A stretch of 64,000 bases of DNA from Pseudomonas sp. LS1212 (GCF_024741815.1 NZ_CP102951.1:5160001-5224000), one strand, 5' to 3'. Positions 1 to 9,898 are shown, numbered from the stretch's first letter. The notes: generated by a model from the letters alone, not told the origin. Numbers and translations are program-made.

Positions 1-1392
1 GCTCGCCTGAACTTGCATGCGTACAAGCTGGCGACTATTTCCAACATCACGCCGTATGATCGTTTGCCGCAAATTACCTTCAATGGTGCCTTGCCGTACC
101 ATCCAGGAGGGCTCGACTTCGGCTACGAAACCGAGTTTGTGCGGTTTGATCGGGATCTGCGCAAAGGTAATTTCGTTGACGAGAACGGCGTCGGCACCCC
201 TTGGTACGACACCTTCGTTGCCGGCCTCGCCCGCGCCAACGGTAACCGGGTCAACGTAAAGCCGGGCGTCAGCCTGCCACTTGAATGGACTTACGGCTTC
301 CTGAAGCCCTCGGTCAAGCATGTCTATACCCGGTACGATCTGGATCTGGATCAGCAGGGAAAGAACACACTACTGGCTGACGAAGAGTTCAATAGTTCGC
401 AGGACCGCAACGTCCCGATTTTCAGCGTCGACAGCGGTCTGTACTTCGACCGCAGCACGCAATGGTTCGGGAAGGATTACCGCCAGACATTGGAGCCACG
501 TCTGTTCTATCTGTATGTTCCTGAAGAGGACCAGACTGACATTCCCGTATTTGACACAAGTGAAAGCACTTTCAACTACGCGTCTCTCTTCCGCGAGAAT
601 CGTTTCTACGGCTCCGACCGCATCGGCGACGAAAACAAATTGTCGCTGGGGGTGACCAACCGCTGGATCGAAGACAACGGTTTCGAGCGTCAGCGCTTGA
701 GCGTCGGTCAGGCCGTGTACTTCAAGGATCGCAAGGTGCAATTGCCCGGCATCGATGGGAGCACCCGCGAAGACGCGCAAGCCAATGTCTCGCCGTACGC
801 ACTGGAATACGAGTATCGCTACAACCGCGACTGGCGCTTCAACTCCGATTTCAACTGGGACCCGGACAGCCGCAAAACCCGCTCGGGTAGCGCGATGTTC
901 CACTACCAGCCTGAAGACAACGTGAACAAGGTCGTCAACCTGGGCTACCGCTACCGCAACGACCTGGTCCGCTATGACCAGACCACCGGTAAGTGGTCTG
1001 TGGGCGGCGGCGATTATGGCACCCCAGGCACCCCCGGTTACGTGAAGGACTACTACAAGATCCAGCAACACGACTTCTCGGTCATGTGGCCGATCGTGCC
1101 GCAATGGACCGCCATCAGCCGCTGGCAGTACGACTACAACCGCAATCGCACCCTGGAAGCCTTCGGTGGTTTCGAGTACGACAACTGCTGCTGGAAACTG
1201 CGTCTGATCAACCGTTACTGGATCGACTACGACGAGTTCAGCCAGGATGCGCCGTCGAACGAAAAAGGCGACCATGGGATCTTCCTGCAAATCGTGCTGA
1301 AAGGCCTCGGTGGCGTGGTAGGTAGTAAGGTCGAGAGCTTCCTGGACAAAGGCATTCAAGGTTATCGTCAACGTGAAGATCAAGCTTACTGA
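1..1392 (+). CDS. lptD: LPS-assembly protein LptD, C-terminal part (5' end outside window)
   Basis: This is the C-terminal half of the outer-membrane beta-barrel that, with the lipoprotein LptE, inserts lipopolysaccharide into the outer leaflet. The reading frame is open from base 1, so the N-terminus lies outside the window. The text is rich in alternating aromatic strands typical of a barrel, and the Asn-Cys-Cys-Trp run near 1180-1195 matches the paired cysteines that form the essential disulfides in LptD. It overlaps the GTG start of surA by 20 bases; LptD is itself a SurA client, so the pairing makes functional sense. Family assignment is firm. Confidence 0.95.
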   Translation, partial: ARLNLHAYKLATISNITPYDRLPQITFNGALPYHPGGLDFGYETEFVRFDRDLRKGNFVDENGVGTPWYDTFVAGLARANGNRVNVKPGVSLPLEWTYGFLKPSVKHVYTRYDLDLDQQGKNTLLADEEFNSSQDRNVPIFSVDSGLYFDRSTQWFGKDYRQTLEPRLFYLYVPEEDQTDIPVFDTSESTFNYASLFRENRFYGSDRIGDENKLSLGVTNRWIEDNGFERQRLSVGQAVYFKDRKVQLPGIDGSTREDAQANVSPYALEYEYRYNRDWRFNSDFNWDPDSRKTRSGSAMFHYQPEDNVNKVVNLGYRYRNDLVRYDQTTGKWSVGGGDYGTPGTPGYVKDYYKIQQHDFSVMWPIVPQWTAISRWQYDYNRNRTLEAFGGFEYDNCCWKLRLINRYWIDYDEFSQDAPSNEKGDHGIFLQIVLKGLGGVVGSKVESFLDKGIQGYRQREDQAY

Positions 1393-2689
1393 TTGTCTGC
1401 GCCCGCTGATGCTGGGCGCAGTATTACTGGGTACCGCGGCGCAGGCCCAGGTACAGACCCTGGACAAAGTCGTGGCCATCGTCGACAACGACGTGGTGAT
1501 GCAGAGCCAACTGGACCAGCGCGTCCATGAAGTTCAACAAACCATCGCCAAGCGCGGTGCCGGTGTGCCGCCTGCCGGCGTGCTGGAACAGCAGGTGCTG
1601 GAGCGCCTGATCGTCGAGAACCTGCAATTGCAGATTGGTGATCGCTCCGGCATTCGCATCACCGACGAAGAGCTGAACCAGGCCATCGGCACCATTGCCC
1701 AGCGCAACAACATGAGTGTCGAGCAGTTCCGTGCCGCCCTTGCCCGCGACGGCCTCTCCTACGACGACGCCCGCGAGCAGGTGCGTCGCGAGATGATCAT
1801 CAGCCGTGTGCGCCAACGCCGCGTGGCCGAGCGCATTCAGGTTACCGAGCAGGAAGTGAAGAACTTCCTCGCCTCGGACATGGGCAAAATGCAGCTGTCC
1901 GAAGAGTTCCACCTGGCCAACATCCTGATCCCGACACCGGAAAGCGCCAGCTCGGACGCCATCCAGAGCGCGGCCCGTCAAGCCCAGGATGTCTACCAGC
2001 AACTCAAGCAAGGCGCTGACTTCGGCCAACTGGCCATCGCCCGATCGGCCAGCGAAACCGCACTGGAAGGTGGCGACATGGGCTGGCGTAAAGCTGCGCA
2101 ACTGCCTCCACCATTCGACCGTCAACTCAGCCTGATGTCGCCCGGTGACTTCACCGAGCCGATGCGCACCCCCGGCGGCTTCATCATCGTCAAGCTGCTG
2201 GAAAAGCGCGGCGGTGGCACCCAGGTCCGTGACGAAGTCCATGTTCGCCACATCCTGATCAAGCCCAGCGAAATCCGCAGCGAAGCCGAGACACAGCGCT
2301 TGGCCGAACGCCTGTACGACCGGATCACCTCCGGCGAAGACTTCGCCGAGCTGGCAAAAAGCTTCTCCGAAGACCCGGGTTCCGCGCTCAACGGTGGCGA
2401 CCTGAACTGGATCGACCCGAACGCTCTGGTCCCCGAATTCCGCCAGGTAATGGCCGAAACCCCACAGGGCCAGCTGTCGAAACCGTTCAAGAGCCCGTAT
2501 GGCTGGCACGTCCTGGAAGTCCTGGGTCGCCGCGCCACCGACAGCACCAGCCAAGCCCGCGAACAGCAGGCCATGACTGTCCTGCGTAACCGCAAGTACG
2601 ACGAAGAGCTGCAAACCTGGCTGCGTCAGATCCGTGATGAAGCGTACGTCGAGATCAAGCTCCCTGGCGTCGACCAGGCGCAACAGTGA
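1373..2689 (+). CDS. surA: Periplasmic chaperone / peptidyl-prolyl isomerase SurA
   Basis: SurA escorts unfolded outer-membrane proteins, including LptD, across the periplasm. The 438-residue product starts with GTG at 1373, chosen because it gives a clean signal peptide (Lys-Ile-Lys, hydrophobic core, cleavage after Ala-Gln-Ala near residue 26). An N-terminal SurA domain (about 30-160) is followed by two parvulin domains, near 176-275 and 288-385, each opening with a His-x-x-Asn/His-Ile-Leu-Ile type strand. The start overlaps lptD and the stop overlaps the pdxA start, so translation is probably coupled. Length is normal for the family. Confidence 0.97.
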   Translation: MKIKLTDCLRPLMLGAVLLGTAAQAQVQTLDKVVAIVDNDVVMQSQLDQRVHEVQQTIAKRGAGVPPAGVLEQQVLERLIVENLQLQIGDRSGIRITDEELNQAIGTIAQRNNMSVEQFRAALARDGLSYDDAREQVRREMIISRVRQRRVAERIQVTEQEVKNFLASDMGKMQLSEEFHLANILIPTPESASSDAIQSAARQAQDVYQQLKQGADFGQLAIARSASETALEGGDMGWRKAAQLPPPFDRQLSLMSPGDFTEPMRTPGGFIIVKLLEKRGGGTQVRDEVHVRHILIKPSEIRSEAETQRLAERLYDRITSGEDFAELAKSFSEDPGSALNGGDLNWIDPNALVPEFRQVMAETPQGQLSKPFKSPYGWHVLEVLGRRATDSTSQAREQQAMTVLRNRKYDEELQTWLRQIRDEAYVEIKLPGVDQAQQ

Positions 2690-3675
2690 AGCTCAAGCGT
2701 TTCGCGCTGACACCCGGCGAGCCGGCCGGCATAGGTCCTGACCTGTGCCTGCTGCTCGCCTCGCACCCCCAGCCATATCCCCTGATCGCCATTACCAGCC
2801 GTGACCTGCTCGCCGAGCGGGCCGCGCAGCTGGGTGTGGCTGTCAACCTGCTGCCAGTGACCCCGGATGCGTTCCCGACCCAACCGGCCCAAGCCGGCAG
2901 CCTGTATGTCTGGGATACACCGTTGGGCGCGCCGGTTACCGCCGGGCAACTGGACAAGGCCAATGCCGCCTTCGTGCTGGAAACCCTCACCCGCGCAGGC
3001 CAGGGCTGCCTGGATGGGCACTTTGCCGGCATGATCACTGCCCCCGTGCACAAAGGCGTGATCAACGAAAGCGGCATCGCCTTCTCCGGCCATACCGAAT
3101 TTCTTGCCGACCTCACGAATACCGAGCAAGTGGTGATGATGCTTGCCACCCGCGGCCTGCGCGTGGCCCTGGTCACCACCCATCTGCCGTTGCGCGACAT
3201 AGCCGATGCCATCACCGACGAACGGCTGGAGCGGGTCACCCGCATCCTCCACGCCGACCTGAAGCAGAAATTCGGCATTGCCCAACCACGCATCCTGGTC
3301 TGCGGCCTCAACCCGCACGCCGGCGAAGGTGGTCACCTGGGGCGCGAAGAAATCGACATCATCGAACCTACATTGGAGCGCCTGCGCAGCGAAGGCATGG
3401 ATCTTCGCGGCCCGCTGCCTGCCGACACTCTGTTTACCCCCAAATATCTGGAGCACTGCGACGCAGTGCTGGCGATGTACCACGACCAGGGCCTGCCCGT
3501 ACTGAAGTACAAAGGCTTCGGCGCCGCCGTCAACGTGACGCTCGGCCTGCCGATCATCCGCACCTCGGTCGACCACGGCACAGCCCTGGATCTGGCCGGC
3601 AGCGGCAGGATCGACACCGGCAGCCTGCAGGTCGCCCTGGAAACCGCCTACCAGATGGCCGAGACCCGACTATGA
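2686..3675 (+). CDS. pdxA: 4-hydroxythreonine-4-phosphate dehydrogenase
   Basis: PdxA oxidises 4-phosphohydroxy-L-threonine in the DXP-dependent pathway to pyridoxal phosphate; it is cytoplasmic and uses NAD and a divalent metal. The 329-residue protein has the opening Gly-Glu-Pro-Ala-Gly-Ile-Gly-Pro motif, a central His-Lys-Gly segment followed by Ser-Gly-His-Thr-Glu, and the metal-site region Met-Tyr-His-Asp-Gln-Gly-Leu. The GTG start overlaps the surA stop as GTGA, and its own stop overlaps rsmA as ATGA. This is the classic surA-pdxA-rsmA-apaG-apaH arrangement. Confidence 0.97.
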   Translation: MKLKRFALTPGEPAGIGPDLCLLLASHPQPYPLIAITSRDLLAERAAQLGVAVNLLPVTPDAFPTQPAQAGSLYVWDTPLGAPVTAGQLDKANAAFVLETLTRAGQGCLDGHFAGMITAPVHKGVINESGIAFSGHTEFLADLTNTEQVVMMLATRGLRVALVTTHLPLRDIADAITDERLERVTRILHADLKQKFGIAQPRILVCGLNPHAGEGGHLGREEIDIIEPTLERLRSEGMDLRGPLPADTLFTPKYLEHCDAVLAMYHDQGLPVLKYKGFGAAVNVTLGLPIIRTSVDHGTALDLAGSGRIDTGSLQVALETAYQMAETRL

Positions 3676-4478
3676 GCGAGCAATACCAACACCGGGCGCG
3701 CAAGCGCTTCGGTCAGAACTTCCTGCATGACGCTGGCGTGATCGACCGCATTCTGCGGGCTATTCACGCCCGCCAGGGCGATCGCATGCTGGAAATCGGC
3801 CCGGGCCAGGGCGCCCTCACCGAAGGCCTGCTGAGCAGCGGTGCGCAACTGGATGTGGTCGAGCTGGACAAGGACCTGGTCCCCATTCTCAACCGGCAAT
3901 TTGCCGGCAACGACAATTTCCGCCTGCACCAGGGCGATGCCCTGAAGTTCGACTTCAATACCCTTGGCGCGGCACCGAACAGCCTGCGGGTGGTCGGCAA
4001 CCTGCCGTACAACATCTCTACTCCGCTGATTTTTCACCTCTTGCACAATGCCAGCCTGATCCGCGACATGCACTTCATGCTGCAGAAGGAAGTGGTCGAA
4101 CGCCTGGCAGCAGGCCCGGGTGGTGGCGATTGGGGTCGGCTTTCGATCATGGTCCAGTACCACTGCCGGGTAGAACACCTGTTCAATGTCGGCCCGGGCG
4201 CGTTCAACCCGCCGCCCAAGGTCGACTCGGCGATCGTACGCCTGGTGCCCCATGAAGTCCTGCCGCACCCGGCCAAGGACCACCGCCTGCTTGAGCGCGT
4301 CGTCCGCGAAGCCTTCAACCAGCGCCGCAAGACCCTGCGCAACACCCTCAAGGCCCTGCTCAGCAGCGAAGCCATTTCCGCCGCCGGCGTCGACGGCAGC
4401 CTGCGCCCGGAACAACTGGACCTGGCGGCATTCGTACGCCTGGCTGACAAACTGGCCGAGCAGAACACCGCCAGCTGA
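3672..4478 (+). CDS. rsmA: 16S rRNA (adenine1518-N6/adenine1519-N6)-dimethyltransferase
   Basis: RsmA (KsgA) dimethylates two adjacent adenines in helix 45 of 16S rRNA late in small-subunit assembly. The 268-residue product shows the family opening Lys-Arg-Phe-Gly-Gln-Asn-Phe-Leu, the SAM-binding Leu-Glu-Ile-Gly-Pro-Gly-x-Gly-x-Leu-Thr at about residues 38-48, and the catalytic Asn-Leu-Pro-Tyr motif near residue 110. It overlaps pdxA by four bases. A stem-loop (4489-4521, arms CCCGCGAGGCC-like) lies between its stop and apaG and may attenuate or process the transcript. Confidence 0.97.
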   Translation: MSEQYQHRARKRFGQNFLHDAGVIDRILRAIHARQGDRMLEIGPGQGALTEGLLSSGAQLDVVELDKDLVPILNRQFAGNDNFRLHQGDALKFDFNTLGAAPNSLRVVGNLPYNISTPLIFHLLHNASLIRDMHFMLQKEVVERLAAGPGGGDWGRLSIMVQYHCRVEHLFNVGPGAFNPPPKVDSAIVRLVPHEVLPHPAKDHRLLERVVREAFNQRRKTLRNTLKALLSSEAISAAGVDGSLRPEQLDLAAFVRLADKLAEQNTAS

Positions 4479-4593
4479 ATATCCGCTCACCCGCGAGGCC
4501 GGTGAACGCTGGCCTCACGGGCATGAGATGGCCTAGACTGATCGAACCGGTAAACATCCGGTTTTATTCGCGTTCGCTTTTAAGGCCTCTTGC

Positions 4594-4974
4594 ATGTCCG
4601 ATCCTCGCTATCAGGTCGACGTCAGCGTCGTCACTCGCTTTCTGGCAGAACAGTCACAACCCGAGCAAGACCGTTACGCCTTCGCCTACACCATCACCGT
4701 GCAGAACAATGGCCTGCTTCCCGCCAGGCTTCTCTCGCGACACTGGGTAATCACCGATGGCGACGGCCACGTCGAAGAGGTTCGCGGCGAGGGCGTGGTC
4801 GGGCAACAACCGTTGATCCAGGCCGGCCAAAGCCACACCTACAGCAGCGGCACCGTGATGACGACCAAGGTCGGCAACATGCAAGGCAGCTACCAGATGA
4901 TGGCTGAAGACGGTAAACGTTTTGACGCTGTGATTGCCCCGTTTCGGCTGGCCGTGCCCGGAGCTCTGCACTGA
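4594..4974 (+). CDS. apaG: Co2+/Mg2+ efflux-type protein ApaG
   Basis: ApaG is a small single-domain fibronectin-like beta-sandwich protein of uncertain biochemical role, usually encoded beside apaH. The 126-residue length is typical, and the conserved Tyr-Thr-Ser/Tyr-x-Ser-Gly and Gly-Ser/Gly-x-Met segments are present towards the C-terminal half. The ATG at 4594 is the first in frame after a 115-base gap. The stop overlaps the apaH start by one base (TGATGG), so the two genes are translationally coupled. Confidence 0.93.
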   Translation: MSDPRYQVDVSVVTRFLAEQSQPEQDRYAFAYTITVQNNGLLPARLLSRHWVITDGDGHVEEVRGEGVVGQQPLIQAGQSHTYSSGTVMTTKVGNMQGSYQMMAEDGKRFDAVIAPFRLAVPGALH

Positions 4975-5855
4975 TGGCAGTGTATGCGGTCGGTGACCTG
5001 CAGGGCTGCCTGCAACCACTGAAGTGCCTGCTCGAGCGTGTCGCCTTCGACCCGGCAAAGGACCAGCTCTGGCTGGCTGGCGACCTGGTCAACCGCGGCC
5101 CGGAATCACTTGCGACCCTGCGTTTCCTCTACGCCATGCGCGACTCCCTGGTGTGCGTGCTGGGCAACCACGACCTGCACCTGCTCGCCGCCGGGAACAA
5201 CATCGAGCGCTTGAAAAAGGCCGATACCCTGCGCGAGATCATCGAAGCACCAGACGCCAAGGAACTCCTGGACTGGTTGCGCCAGCAGAAGCTGCTGCAT
5301 TTCGATGAGCGGCGCGAAGTCGCCCTGGTCCATGCCGGAGTCCCGCCGCAATGGAGCATGAGCAAAGCGTTGCGCTACGCCGCCGAGGTCGAAGAGGTTT
5401 TGCGTGACGACAACCGCTTCAAACCCTATCTCGATGGCATGTATGGCAACGACCCGAACAGATGGGACAGGAACCTCAAAGGCATCGATCGCCTGCGACT
5501 GATCACCAACTACTTTACCCGCATGCGCTTCTGCACCCCCGACGGCAAGCTCGACCTCAAGGGCAAGGAAGGCGCCGATACCGCACCACCAGGCTATGCG
5601 CCCTGGTTCGCGCACAAGGCCCGCAGAACCCGCGCCCTGAAGATAATCTTCGGCCACTGGGCAGCACTGGAAGGGCGCGTCAAACAACCCGGCATCTTCG
5701 CCCTGGACACCGGTTGCGTCTGGGGCGGCGCCTTGACACTGCTCAACGTCGACTCCGGTGAACGCCATCTCTGCAAATGCGATGAGCATGGCAAGCCACG
5801 CCAATCGGCGCCGCCAGTCACACCGCCCTACGCCGCGATCGCTACAAAAGTCTAG
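4974..5855 (+). CDS. apaH: Symmetrical bis(5'-nucleosyl)-tetraphosphatase ApaH
   Basis: ApaH splits Ap4A into two ADP and removes NpnN alarmones and RNA caps in the cytoplasm. The 293-residue product has the PPP-family metallophosphatase signatures in order: Gly-Asp-Leu-Gln-Gly-Cys at about 7-12, Gly-Asp-Leu-Val-Asn-Arg-Gly near 36-42, Gly-Asn-His-Asp near 63-66 and Val-His-Ala-Gly near 120. These provide the usual Asp/His/Asn metal ligands. It sits directly behind apaG and 31 bases ahead of the glpE start. Confidence 0.97.
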   Translation: MAVYAVGDLQGCLQPLKCLLERVAFDPAKDQLWLAGDLVNRGPESLATLRFLYAMRDSLVCVLGNHDLHLLAAGNNIERLKKADTLREIIEAPDAKELLDWLRQQKLLHFDERREVALVHAGVPPQWSMSKALRYAAEVEEVLRDDNRFKPYLDGMYGNDPNRWDRNLKGIDRLRLITNYFTRMRFCTPDGKLDLKGKEGADTAPPGYAPWFAHKARRTRALKIIFGHWAALEGRVKQPGIFALDTGCVWGGALTLLNVDSGERHLCKCDEHGKPRQSAPPVTPPYAAIATKV

Positions 5856-5886
5856 AATGCACGATCAGCCAAGAAGGACCCAGCCC

Positions 5887-6216
5887 ATGAGCGAATTCAA
5901 ACGTATCCCTCCCGAGCAGGCCCAGGCCCTGCGTGAACAGAGTGCGGTGGTGGTCGATATCCGCGACCTGCAAACCTACGCCCTGAACCACATCAGCGGC
6001 TCGAAACATCTGGACAACCACTCCCTGCACGACTTCATTGCCAAGGCTGACCTTGATGCGCCGCTGGTGGTGGTCTGCTATCACGGTAATTCCAGCCAGA
6101 GCGCCGCGGCTTACCTGGTCAGCCAGGGCTTCTCGGATGTCTATAGCCTCGACGGCGGCTTTGAGCTCTGGCGGGCGACCTTTCCCCAGGAAACCGCCCA
6201 AAACTCGCAAGAATAA
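5887..6216 (+). CDS. glpE: Thiosulfate sulfurtransferase GlpE (single-domain rhodanese)
   Basis: GlpE transfers sulfane sulfur from thiosulfate to acceptors such as cyanide or thioredoxin. The 109-residue single-domain protein has the active-site loop Cys-Tyr-His-Gly-Asn-Ser-Ser near residues 64-70, with Cys as the persulfide carrier. ATG 5887 is preferred over upstream in-frame codons because AGAAGGA lies at the right distance and the N-terminus then matches the family. A hairpin at 6261-6283 after the gene may end this operon. Confidence 0.95.
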   Translation: MSEFKRIPPEQAQALREQSAVVVDIRDLQTYALNHISGSKHLDNHSLHDFIAKADLDAPLVVVCYHGNSSQSAAAYLVSQGFSDVYSLDGGFELWRATFPQETAQNSQE

Positions 6217-6260
6217 TTTTTTTCAATTCGTGTACCCCGCGTAATACACGGGCTTGCACC

Positions 6261-6283
6261 CTGGCTGACGAACGGTCAGCCAG
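6261..6283 (+). terminator. Stem-loop downstream of glpE
   Basis: A perfect 9-bp stem (CTGGCTGAC / GTCAGCCAG) with a 5-base loop lies 44 bases after glpE. There is no long T-run, so it may be a weak or processing-type terminator closing the lptD-glpE block before the separately transcribed prkA operon. Confidence 0.45.
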
Positions 6284-6498
6284 AACTTATTGCTTATCGC
6301 GCCTTGACCTCTCGGATTCCGAACTATCCTTAAGCCGAGGCCATCCAAAAAAGGGGAGAGCCGGTACACCGGCGTGCGGGTCATCGGTAGCGACTTTACA
6401 GGTGTTCTGGGGGGTATACAGCATCCGGTTTTCCGGTTGCATGCCAGCATCAACTGACTGATCCGACGTCGGCTCCACGTATCGAGCGAGGTGACGTC

Positions 6499-8421
6499 AT
6501 GAGTATTTTTAGCCACTTCCAACAACGTTTCGAATCCACACGCCAGGAAGAACTCTCGCTTCAGGAGTATCTTGAGCTCTGCAAAAAGGATCGCAGTGCT
6601 TACGCTTCGGCAGCCGAACGTCTTCTATTGGCAATTGGAGAACCAGAACTGCTCGATACCTCGAGCAATTCCCGACTGTCACGGATTTTCTCGAACAAGG
6701 TGATCCGTCGCTATCCAGCCTTTGAAGACTTCCATGGCATGGAGGAGTGCATCGATCAGATCGTCTCCTACTTCCGCCATGCTGCCCAGGGTCTGGAGGA
6801 GAAGAAGCAGATTCTCTACCTGCTGGGCCCGGTCGGCGGCGGTAAATCCTCCCTGGCCGAAAAACTCAAGCAGCTGATCGAGAAGGTGCCCTTCTACGCC
6901 ATCAAGGGCTCACCGGTCTTCGAATCACCATTGGGCCTGTTCAACGCCACGGAAGATGGCGCCATTCTCGAAGAAGACTTCGGCATTCCGCGGCGCTATC
7001 TCAATACCATCATGTCGCCTTGGGCCACCAAGCGTCTGGCTGAATTCGGCGGCGACATCAGTCAGTTCCGCGTGGTCAAGCTCTACCCGTCGATCCTGAA
7101 CCAGATCGCCGTGGCCAAGACCGAACCGGGTGATGAGAACAACCAGGACATTTCCGCACTGGTGGGCAAGGTCGATATCCGCAAACTCGAAGAGTTTCCG
7201 CAGAACGACGCCGATGCCTACAGCTACTCCGGCGCCCTCTGCCGTTCCAACCAGGGCCTGATGGAGTTCGTGGAGATGTTCAAGGCGCCGATCAAGGTGC
7301 TGCACCCACTGCTCACGGCAACCCAGGAAGGCAACTACAACAGTACCGAAGGGCTGGGCGCGATCCCGTTCTCGGGGATTTTGTTGGCTCACTCCAACGA
7401 ATCGGAATGGCACAGCTTCCGCAACAACAAGAACAACGAGGCCTTCATCGACCGGATCTACATCGTCAAGGTGCCGTACTGCCTGCGCGTAACCGACGAA
7501 GTGAAGATCTACGACAAGCTGCTGTTCAACAGCTCCCTGTCCAAGGCGCATTGCGCACCCGACACACTGAAGATGCTCGCCCAGTTCACCGTGCTCTCGC
7601 GCCTCAAGGAGCCGGAGAACTCGAACATCTACTCGAAGATGCGCGTGTACGACGGCGAAAACCTCAAGGACACCGATCCGAAGGCCAAGTCGATCCAGGA
7701 ATACCGCGACGCGGCGGGGGTCGACGAGGGCATGAACGGTCTCTCCACCCGGTTTGCCTTCAAGATCCTGTCGAAAGTCTTCAACTTCGACCCGCATGAA
7801 ATCGCCGCCAACCCGGTACACCTGCTGTACGTACTGGAACAACAGATCGAGCAGGAACAATTCCAGGCCGAAGTGCGTGAACGCTACCTGCGCTACCTGA
7901 AAGAGTACCTGGCACCGCGTTACATCGAATTCATCGGCAAGGAAATACAGACCGCTTACCTGGAGTCCTACAGCGAATACGGGCAAAACATCTTCGACCG
8001 TTATGTGCTGTACGCGGACTTCTGGATTCAGGATCAGGAATACCGTGATCCGGAAACCGGCGAGATCCTCAACCGGGTCGCGCTCAACGAAGAGCTGGAA
8101 AAAATCGAAAAACCGGCAGGCATCAGCAACCCGAAAGATTTCCGCAACGAAATCGTCAACTTCGTCTTGCGTGCACGAGCCAACAATAACGGCAAGAATC
8201 CGACCTGGCTCAGCTACGAGAAACTGCGCGTAGTGATCGAGAAGAAGATGTTCTCCAACACGGAGGATCTGCTGCCTGTTATCAGCTTCAACGCCAAGGC
8301 CAGCAAAGAGGACCAACAAAAACACAACGACTTCGTCACACGGATGGTGGAGCGCGGTTACACAGACAAGCAAGTCCGGTTGCTCTCGGAATGGTACCTG
8401 CGGGTTAGAAAATCCCAATAA
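6499..8421 (+). CDS. prkA: PrkA/YeaG family AAA+ serine protein kinase
   Basis: This is a 640-residue cytoplasmic protein of the PrkA family (YeaG in E. coli), which joins an AAA+ domain to a C-terminal kinase-like domain and acts in starvation and stress responses. The Walker A motif Gly-Pro-Val-Gly-Gly-Gly-Lys-Ser-Ser lies near residues 111-119. ATG 6499 follows a GAGGTGA ribosome site. With yeaH and spoVR downstream it forms the conserved three-gene stress cluster. The 282-base leader contains room for a regulated promoter, but I could not fix one by eye. Confidence 0.95.
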   Translation: MSIFSHFQQRFESTRQEELSLQEYLELCKKDRSAYASAAERLLLAIGEPELLDTSSNSRLSRIFSNKVIRRYPAFEDFHGMEECIDQIVSYFRHAAQGLEEKKQILYLLGPVGGGKSSLAEKLKQLIEKVPFYAIKGSPVFESPLGLFNATEDGAILEEDFGIPRRYLNTIMSPWATKRLAEFGGDISQFRVVKLYPSILNQIAVAKTEPGDENNQDISALVGKVDIRKLEEFPQNDADAYSYSGALCRSNQGLMEFVEMFKAPIKVLHPLLTATQEGNYNSTEGLGAIPFSGILLAHSNESEWHSFRNNKNNEAFIDRIYIVKVPYCLRVTDEVKIYDKLLFNSSLSKAHCAPDTLKMLAQFTVLSRLKEPENSNIYSKMRVYDGENLKDTDPKAKSIQEYRDAAGVDEGMNGLSTRFAFKILSKVFNFDPHEIAANPVHLLYVLEQQIEQEQFQAEVRERYLRYLKEYLAPRYIEFIGKEIQTAYLESYSEYGQNIFDRYVLYADFWIQDQEYRDPETGEILNRVALNEELEKIEKPAGISNPKDFRNEIVNFVLRARANNNGKNPTWLSYEKLRVVIEKKMFSNTEDLLPVISFNAKASKEDQQKHNDFVTRMVERGYTDKQVRLLSEWYLRVRKSQ

Positions 8422-8626
8422 TCCGCGACCGGAAGCACCGGTTGTCGTTAGCCCAGAGCCTGTGTCGGCATTTTCTGTTACACAGGTTTTAAGAAGGTGT
8501 TGTAGAAACCGGCGGCGAGCTGACACGCAAACCTGGTTCAGGGCATCCTTGTCTGGATGCCCCGCAATCATCTTGCTCAGCCTCAGCCCGTTCGACCCGT
8601 TTCAAGACAGCTTCTAAGGAGCAGTC

Positions 8627-9898
8627 ATGAGCTATGTGATCGACCGACGTCTCAATGGCAAGAACAAGAGCACGGTAAACCGCCAACGCTTTCTGCGGCG
8701 CTACCGTGATCACATCAAGAAAGCTGTTGAAGAAGCAGTAAGCCGCCGTTCCATTACCGATATGGAACATGGCGAACAGATCAGCATTCCCGGTCGCGAT
8801 ATCGACGAACCGGTGCTGCACCATGGCCGCGGCGGCAAACAAACCGTTGTTCACCCCGGCAACAAGGAATTCACCGCGGGCGAACACATTGCTCGACCAC
8901 CGGGGGGCGGTGGCGGCAGAGGGCCGGGCAAGGCCGGTAACTCCGGCGAGGGCATGGACGAGTTCGTCTTCCAGATTACCCAGGAAGAGTTCCTCGAATT
9001 CATGTTCGAAGACCTGGAACTGCCTAACCTGATCAAGCGCCACCTGAGCGGCAGCGACACCTTCAAGACGGTGCGCGCCGGCATCAGCAACGAAGGCAAC
9101 CCCTCGCGCATCAACATCATTCGCACCCTGCGCTCGGCCCATGCCCGGCGAATCGCACTGTCCGGAAGCAGCCGCGGCAAGCTTCGCGTGGCGCAGGAGG
9201 AACTGGCGCGTCTCAAGCAGGAAGAGCCGGACAATTTCGGCGATATTCAGGAAATAGAGGCCGAAATCGAACGGTTGCGCGCACGAATTTATCGGATCCC
9301 CTACCTTGATACGTTCGATCTCAAGTACAACCTGCTGATCAAGCAGCCCAATCCAAGCTCCAAGGCTGTCATGTTCTGCCTGATGGACGTTTCCGGGTCC
9401 ATGACCCAAGCGACCAAGGACATCGCCAAGCGCTTTTTCATCCTGTTGTACCTATTCCTCAAGCGTAACTACGACAAGATTGACGTGGTGTTCATTCGCC
9501 ATCACACCAGCGCCCGCGAAGTCGACGAGGAAGAGTTTTTCTATTCACGCGAAACCGGTGGCACCATCGTTTCCAGCGCTCTGAAACTGATGCAGGAAAT
9601 CATGGCCGAACGCTACCCAACCAACGAGTGGAACATCTACGCAGCGCAAGCTTCCGACGGTGACAACTGGAACGATGACTCACCCATCTGCCGCGATATC
9701 CTGGCCAAGCAGATCATGCCATTCGTGCAGTACTACACTTACGTGGAGATTACCCCGCGCGAACACCAGGCCCTATGGTTTGAATACGAGCGCATCGGCG
9801 ACGCTTTCGTCGACACGTTCGCCCAACAGCAGCTGGTATCGGCCGGCGATATCTATCCGGTCTTCCGTGAACTCTTTCAGCGCAGGTTAGTGACATGA
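8627..9898 (+). CDS. YeaH/YhbH family protein (DUF444, VWA-like)
   Basis: This 423-residue DUF444 protein is the constant partner of PrkA and SpoVR. A Gly-rich, basic stretch near residues 85-105 separates an N-terminal region from a C-terminal von Willebrand A-like domain, whose MIDAS motif Asp-Val-Ser-Gly-Ser-Met is at about residues 254-259. ATG 8627 is preceded by AAGGAGCAG, a strong ribosome site. It starts 205 bases after prkA and its stop overlaps the spoVR start (ATGA). The biochemical role is unknown; co-occurrence suggests a PrkA-linked complex. Confidence 0.94.
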   Translation: MSYVIDRRLNGKNKSTVNRQRFLRRYRDHIKKAVEEAVSRRSITDMEHGEQISIPGRDIDEPVLHHGRGGKQTVVHPGNKEFTAGEHIARPPGGGGGRGPGKAGNSGEGMDEFVFQITQEEFLEFMFEDLELPNLIKRHLSGSDTFKTVRAGISNEGNPSRINIIRTLRSAHARRIALSGSSRGKLRVAQEELARLKQEEPDNFGDIQEIEAEIERLRARIYRIPYLDTFDLKYNLLIKQPNPSSKAVMFCLMDVSGSMTQATKDIAKRFFILLYLFLKRNYDKIDVVFIRHHTSAREVDEEEFFYSRETGGTIVSSALKLMQEIMAERYPTNEWNIYAAQASDGDNWNDDSPICRDILAKQIMPFVQYYTYVEITPREHQALWFEYERIGDAFVDTFAQQQLVSAGDIYPVFRELFQRRLVT